A DNA stretch of 64,000 nt. Origin: HGM04593 sp045588345 (lineage in GTDB: Bacteria > Bacteroidota > Bacteroidia > Bacteroidales > Bacteroidaceae). The stretch's first letter is position 1; each line of letters opens with the position of its first letter. The notes beneath the pieces are model-generated. The model saw only the letters and a program-made list of their open reading frames with translations, was not told the origin of the DNA and did no database searches. The DNA is taken from contig JAZNDZ010000109.1 in NCBI GenBank assembly GCA_045588345.1, forward strand, positions 1-64,000. The letters run 5' to 3'. Position numbers and translations under genes: made by a program. This document shows positions 60,695 through 64,000 of this stretch, one piece after another.

Positions 60695-62356
60695 TTACAT
60701 TCTGTTCAAACCGTTGCGGAAACCGTTTACCATTTTTTCGCTATCGGTTGAAATTTTCTTTATGTCAATGCTCTTGAGCAGTTTATTAAGAGCCTTTACA
60801 CGTGAAGTATTTCCTTTGGCCTCTGCTTCGGCAAGCAGAATCCTGTATTTCTCGAACTGCTGGATTCCTTGTACAAGGCGCTCCCAGCGTACAGAACTTA
60901 CACTAAAAGGATAAACAACGTATGTATCACCGGCAGGCCATGCCGTAAAACGGGAATCTTTCTCAGGTGTTACAGTCCAACTGTTGTACGCCCAACGCAA
61001 GTAGCCGTCAAGGTCCTTTGCCAGCGCCTCAAGCGCTATGAATTCTGCATCAGCCGGAGCCGTGAAGGTAAAGAGATTAGGGTATTCAGCACTGCAGCAT
61101 GTGTAATAGGTCGATACTTTACCCTGAGCCCTGCGGCTTGCAATGAGTTCCGGAGTATATGCGCCGTATGCAAAGATATCAAGGCAATAATCATAGATGT
61201 CAGGTTCAATTTCGGGGTGGTAGTTGCCTGCCATTGAAATCTTCATGCCGGGGGCATACTCCTTGATTACCTTTATTGCCGCCTGCATCTGCTGCAGACT
61301 GCGCTCGTCCATTGAGATAAATGTCTTATTGAACCACCCCTTTTCCTTGAGGTGAGCAGCAAAAGCGCTCAACATTCCGCCCCAGAACTGTGCATAGACC
61401 TCATCACCCGGTGCACAGTTGATATACTTGTGGGAGTGGGTTGCCTGGTCATAATAACGGAAAGAGAGTTTCCATGGAATCATTGAAAAACAGGTTATCT
61501 CCTTGTCTATGCCGCACTGCATCATGAACTCCACCCAACGGTCAAAGATTGTAAAGTCGTACATCCATGTGCCGTCGGCTTTCTTTATCCATGTGACCAT
61601 GCTTCCGAACGGGTCGTAAGTCTGTCCGTCCCATGGACGGTCTATTAACGTAGCTGTAATTGCCTTTTGGCCAGCCGAAGCCAACTTCTGCATATATGGA
61701 CGAAGAACATCAAAATGCGCCTTGCTCCATAGTTCAACATTGTGTACACGCGCAACAGCGTATGGATTCTGCCACAAATCGAGGTGGAATGCCCACTCCC
61801 TCGGCTGCGGTAATGTGCGGTTAAGGACCTTCACTGTATAACTGTATTTTGCGGTTTTACCCTTGCATGTGAGTTCCACATAACCTTTATATGTCCCGGG
61901 CTTCGCATCTTGCGGCACCTGCACTGTGAGCCAAAGACCGTGCATGCTACCGCCCTCAATCACAGTGGGGTTTGTATCCGTTATACGGTCGGCTACAAGG
62001 TTCTCGCCGTATGCATCGACCTCATGCTTGCCGCAGCCTGTGAAACGGTCGGTTATTACCGGCTGTACAAAACCACCTACAACATTTGTAGCGGGGATTA
62101 TGTTCTTGCCGTTCTTGAGTTCGCTGAAGCGGTAGGCAACCGTGTTGCTGTCACCGGCCTCACCTGTAACTGCGAGTTGAAAATTCACACGCTCGCCTTT
62201 CCATGCTACGGCATTGTTTACCGCTGTTGTACGCACTGCATCGGCCGAGTTCATAGGATAACGGGTATCAATGTTTCCCCATTTGGCACTTACTTGCGCT
62301 GCCGAAGGCAATACCATGGCAAACATGGCTGCCAAAAAAAGAATATTCTTTACCAT
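60695..62356 (-). CDS. DUF4091/GH123-like glycoside hydrolase
   Basis: A secreted enzyme of 553 residues from the ATG at 62356 (signal MVKNILFLAAMFAMVLPSAAQ). An ATG at 62377 would add 7 residues and overlap the previous stop as ATGA. The N-terminal beta-sandwich (about 30-190) and the TIM-barrel part with WAFHLDLWQNPYAVARVHN resemble GH123 beta-N-acetylgalactosaminidases. The catalytic Asp-Glu pair of that family is visible as Asp350-Glu351 in FISMDERS. CCSAEYPNLFTF and LDGYLRWAYNSWT are also family-like. The likely targets are GalNAc-containing host glycans, taken in through the adjacent TonB receptor. Confidence 0.83.
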   Translation of the reverse strand: MVKNILFLAAMFAMVLPSAAQVSAKWGNIDTRYPMNSADAVRTTAVNNAVAWKGERVNFQLAVTGEAGDSNTVAYRFSELKNGKNIIPATNVVGGFVQPVITDRFTGCGKHEVDAYGENLVADRITDTNPTVIEGGSMHGLWLTVQVPQDAKPGTYKGYVELTCKGKTAKYSYTVKVLNRTLPQPREWAFHLDLWQNPYAVARVHNVELWSKAHFDVLRPYMQKLASAGQKAITATLIDRPWDGQTYDPFGSMVTWIKKADGTWMYDFTIFDRWVEFMMQCGIDKEITCFSMIPWKLSFRYYDQATHSHKYINCAPGDEVYAQFWGGMLSAFAAHLKEKGWFNKTFISMDERSLQQMQAAIKVIKEYAPGMKISMAGNYHPEIEPDIYDYCLDIFAYGAYTPELIASRRAQGKVSTYYTCCSAEYPNLFTFTAPADAEFIALEALAKDLDGYLRWAYNSWTVTPEKDSRFTAWPAGDTYVVYPFSVSSVRWERLVQGIQQFEKYRILLAEAEAKGNTSRVKALNKLLKSIDIKKISTDSEKMVNGFRNGLNRM

Positions 62357-62373
62357 TATTGTTTTATTTACAA

Positions 62374-63222
62374 TCATTCAACAGTTACTTTACCATCAAA
62401 TACAAATTCCTTGCCGGCGATATATGGGGCAAGGTCATCGGCCATTTTAGCAGAGAGAGAGAGTCTGTCACCAGATATCCTACCCCCAACCGATGCAAAT
62501 GTGTATGCAGGAACAGGCTCAGTACCTGTGTTTATAAAAGGAACCACATTTTCCGCAACGAAAGATATCTCTACATATTCTTCACCAGCCTCAACTGTGT
62601 ATGGAATATCAGCAAGTGTAATGTCAATTACTACAGGCATATTTTCGGCGAACTTCACATCATTCAGAATTATCTTGGACACACCGTCCTTCGACAACAC
62701 ATCAACAACAGTCTCCATAGTAAAATCTCCGGCAGAAAGTATACCTTTAAAATGTTTGCCGCCAACAGGATTTATCCCAGGCTCAGGCTCCACGGTTGCA
62801 TTGCTGAAACCGATTGTTCCCATAGGCATCACTGCTGAGAGTGTAAATACACCATCAATCAAGCATGCATCAACTGAAGACATCGTATATCGCTCCATTG
62901 GCGCACCCATCACTGTCGGCACAATGCCTTTGCCGCTGATAATATATGCATCACCGTTCTTTTCGCAGTTCAGGGACGGGATTACAATGTCCATTGCAGG
63001 CATTGTGGGCGCAAAAGTAACGGCATGAAGAATTATCGAAGCTGAATCTCCCATAATATCAAGCGTACACTCTGCATCATCTGAAACCAGTGAGCCGTTC
63101 AACGACAAACCGCCATAAAAGAGTTCATTCTTTACTTCGGGCAAATCTGGGCCATTATCATCGCTGGAACAAGAAACCAGCATTGCCATAAGTACAAAAA
63201 CGGGTAGTAAAAACTTTTTCAT
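62374..63222 (-). CDS. Calycin-like domain lipoprotein (DUF4925/DUF4840 type)
   Basis: A 282-residue lipoprotein with lipobox MLVSC (Cys18). The body consists of two tandem beta-rich repeats. Each has a V(T/K)FA..MP strand (ILHAVTFAPTMPAMD and ILNDVKFAENMPVVID) followed by a region with YTMSSVDA or YTFASVGG and LSA(V/K)M. This matches calycin-like lipoproteins that occur next to TonB receptors in Bacteroidetes. It may bind a small ligand at the cell surface. It is located 10 bases after the receptor gene and shares ATGA with the long form of the GH123-like gene. Confidence 0.75.
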   Translation of the reverse strand: MKKFLLPVFVLMAMLVSCSSDDNGPDLPEVKNELFYGGLSLNGSLVSDDAECTLDIMGDSASIILHAVTFAPTMPAMDIVIPSLNCEKNGDAYIISGKGIVPTVMGAPMERYTMSSVDACLIDGVFTLSAVMPMGTIGFSNATVEPEPGINPVGGKHFKGILSAGDFTMETVVDVLSKDGVSKIILNDVKFAENMPVVIDITLADIPYTVEAGEEYVEISFVAENVVPFINTGTEPVPAYTFASVGGRISGDRLSLSAKMADDLAPYIAGKEFVFDGKVTVE

Positions 63223-63232
63223 TTCTTATGTT

Positions 63233-64000
63233 TTAAAGATTAATATTCAATGATATTCCAAACTGCAAGGGCTTGCCCTGTGCAAAAAAGTCATTTCCTA
63301 TTGAACGGAAATAGAATGTATTATATTGCCTGTCAAGAAGATTCTTACCCCACAGCGAAGCCCCGAACACCCCCTTTTCCCAAGTCAGCGATGCCGACAG
63401 CAAACCATAATATCCTTGGGAGAGAGTATTTTCCTCGTTCCAGTATATGCGGCCTATGCCTGTCCAACCGACATTGAGCACAAGGAAGTTGGCAAAATCC
63501 TTTGAAACCGGCATACGGTACTCCACATTTGCCGACATTGTTTCACGCGGAGCATAGGGAAGCACTTTACCCGAATAGTCATTGCCGTCGCTCTCGTAAT
63601 GCTTGAACTCGGCATGCGTGTAACCATAGCCGGCATTTAAGGTAAAATCCCCAACGCGATATGCAATGCTTGCCTCGGCACCACAACTGAAGGACTCTGC
63701 GGCATTGGACATCATGCGGCCCGCTGCGCCCTCGGGGAAAACTGTAAGTTGCTGGTTATGGCAATCAATGTAAAAGATTGATGCTGAGATTTTAAGTGCA
63801 CCGCTGCTCAACGGTGATAAATGTGCGCCAAGTTCATAAGTCCAGTTCGTTTCAGGCTTATACACCGTAGACGAAGCATCAAAATCAACAGGGTTGCCAA
63901 TAAGTTCCTGCGCCATCTTATTCCTCAGAATGTCGGAGAACAGTTGGGTATTGAAACCACCGGCTTTGAACCCTTTGCGTGCCGAAACATAGGCCATACC
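63233..64000 (-). CDS. TonB-dependent receptor, C-terminal part (runs off window)
   Basis: This is the last 255 residues of an outer-membrane receptor; the N-terminal plug and most of the barrel lie beyond the right edge. VSARKGFKAGGFNTQLF, YELGAHLSPLSSG, YRVGDFTLNAGYGYTHAEF, VLPYAPRETMSANVEYR, LLSASLTWEKGVFGASLWGKNLLDRQYN and a final aromatic LQFGISLNINL are typical barrel strands of the FecA/IroN-like type rather than SusC. It starts the transcript that continues through the calycin lipoprotein and the GH123-like enzyme. The ligand is unknown. Confidence 0.9.
   Translation of the reverse strand, partial: GMAYVSARKGFKAGGFNTQLFSDILRNKMAQELIGNPVDFDASSTVYKPETNWTYELGAHLSPLSSGALKISASIFYIDCHNQQLTVFPEGAAGRMMSNAAESFSCGAEASIAYRVGDFTLNAGYGYTHAEFKHYESDGNDYSGKVLPYAPRETMSANVEYRMPVSKDFANFLVLNVGWTGIGRIYWNEENTLSQGYYGLLSASLTWEKGVFGASLWGKNLLDRQYNTFYFRSIGNDFFAQGKPLQFGISLNINL

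Noticed and set aside
61910..63028. 372-codon open frame on the plus strand
   Set aside because: It is antisense to the GH123-like and calycin genes, which have signal peptides and family motifs; the plus-strand product has none.
1..64000. CRISPR arrays, tRNA/rRNA genes, prophage or intact insertion sequences
   Set aside because: I looked for regular spaced repeats, cloverleaf-like sequences, transposase and integrase motifs and saw none; a covariance or profile scan would be needed to exclude them fully.

Overview
This window looks like a chromosomal segment of a gut-type Bacteroidales (Bacteroides/Prevotella relatives). The signs are repeated promoters of the Bacteroidetes sigma-ABfr type (TTTG, about 20 bp, TAnnTTTG), an UpxY-type NusG paralogue at the head of a polysaccharide locus, a TonB receptor and calycin-like lipoprotein cluster, a GH95 enzyme with a Prevotella-style C-terminal tail, and the local order acpP-fabF-rnc. 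No rRNA, tRNA, CRISPR array, prophage or intact insertion sequence was seen.

Layout. 1-2941 (minus): a three-part efflux operon (TolC-like, HlyD-like, start of a MacB/FtsX-type permease) with an operator-like palindrome upstream. 3102-4533: an MFS gene remnant, then about 0.9 kb without a gene that holds inverted and direct repeats. 4534-7581 (plus): nrdJ (B12-dependent ribonucleotide reductase) and folB. 7656-9931 (minus): rnc, fabF, acpP. 10087-11133 (minus): pdxB, divergent from 11244-13658 (plus): DUF4254 protein, GT9 glycosyltransferase, SAM methyltransferase.

13695-49582 (plus) is one very large exopolysaccharide/capsule locus. It has a consensus promoter, a leader with two GC hairpins, the UpxY-like antiterminator, then wza, wzc, a PHP-type tyrosine phosphatase and a wzx flippase. 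These are followed by about 28 genes: 13 glycosyltransferases, three membrane acyltransferases, a radical SAM protein, a pyruvyltransferase-like protein, a deacetylase-like lipoprotein, a two-domain HAD protein, one or two polymerase candidates, a UbiA/HAD/GtrA set that suggests a polyprenyl-phosphate pentose donor, a nucleotidyltransferase-kinase fusion, an APH-like kinase and an out-of-place DUF1016 nuclease. Most genes overlap by a few bases, which suggests translational coupling. No initiating sugar-phosphate transferase and no nucleotide-sugar synthesis gene is present, so those steps must be encoded elsewhere. The middle (about 23-39 kb) is visibly more AT-rich than the ends, as expected of a mosaic locus.

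49601-54078: a perfect 46-bp palindrome ends the locus and contains the stop codon of the convergent rsgA; then rsgA and frr (minus), a small DUF2007 gene with an unusually strong Shine-Dalgarno, an unrecognised small gene and an ABC-F ATPase. 54093-64000 (minus): a large secreted GH95 enzyme, then a tightly packed run read as TonB receptor, calycin-like lipoprotein, DUF4091/GH123-like hydrolase, TPM-domain protein, LemA, flavodiiron protein.

The strongest candidates for new biology are the radical SAM/pyruvyltransferase/deacetylase trio, the UbiA-HAD-GtrA triad without an epimerase, the DUF1016 gene inside the polysaccharide locus, and the switch-like nested hairpin at 3796-3927. All functions are inferred from reading the sequence; no database search was run.
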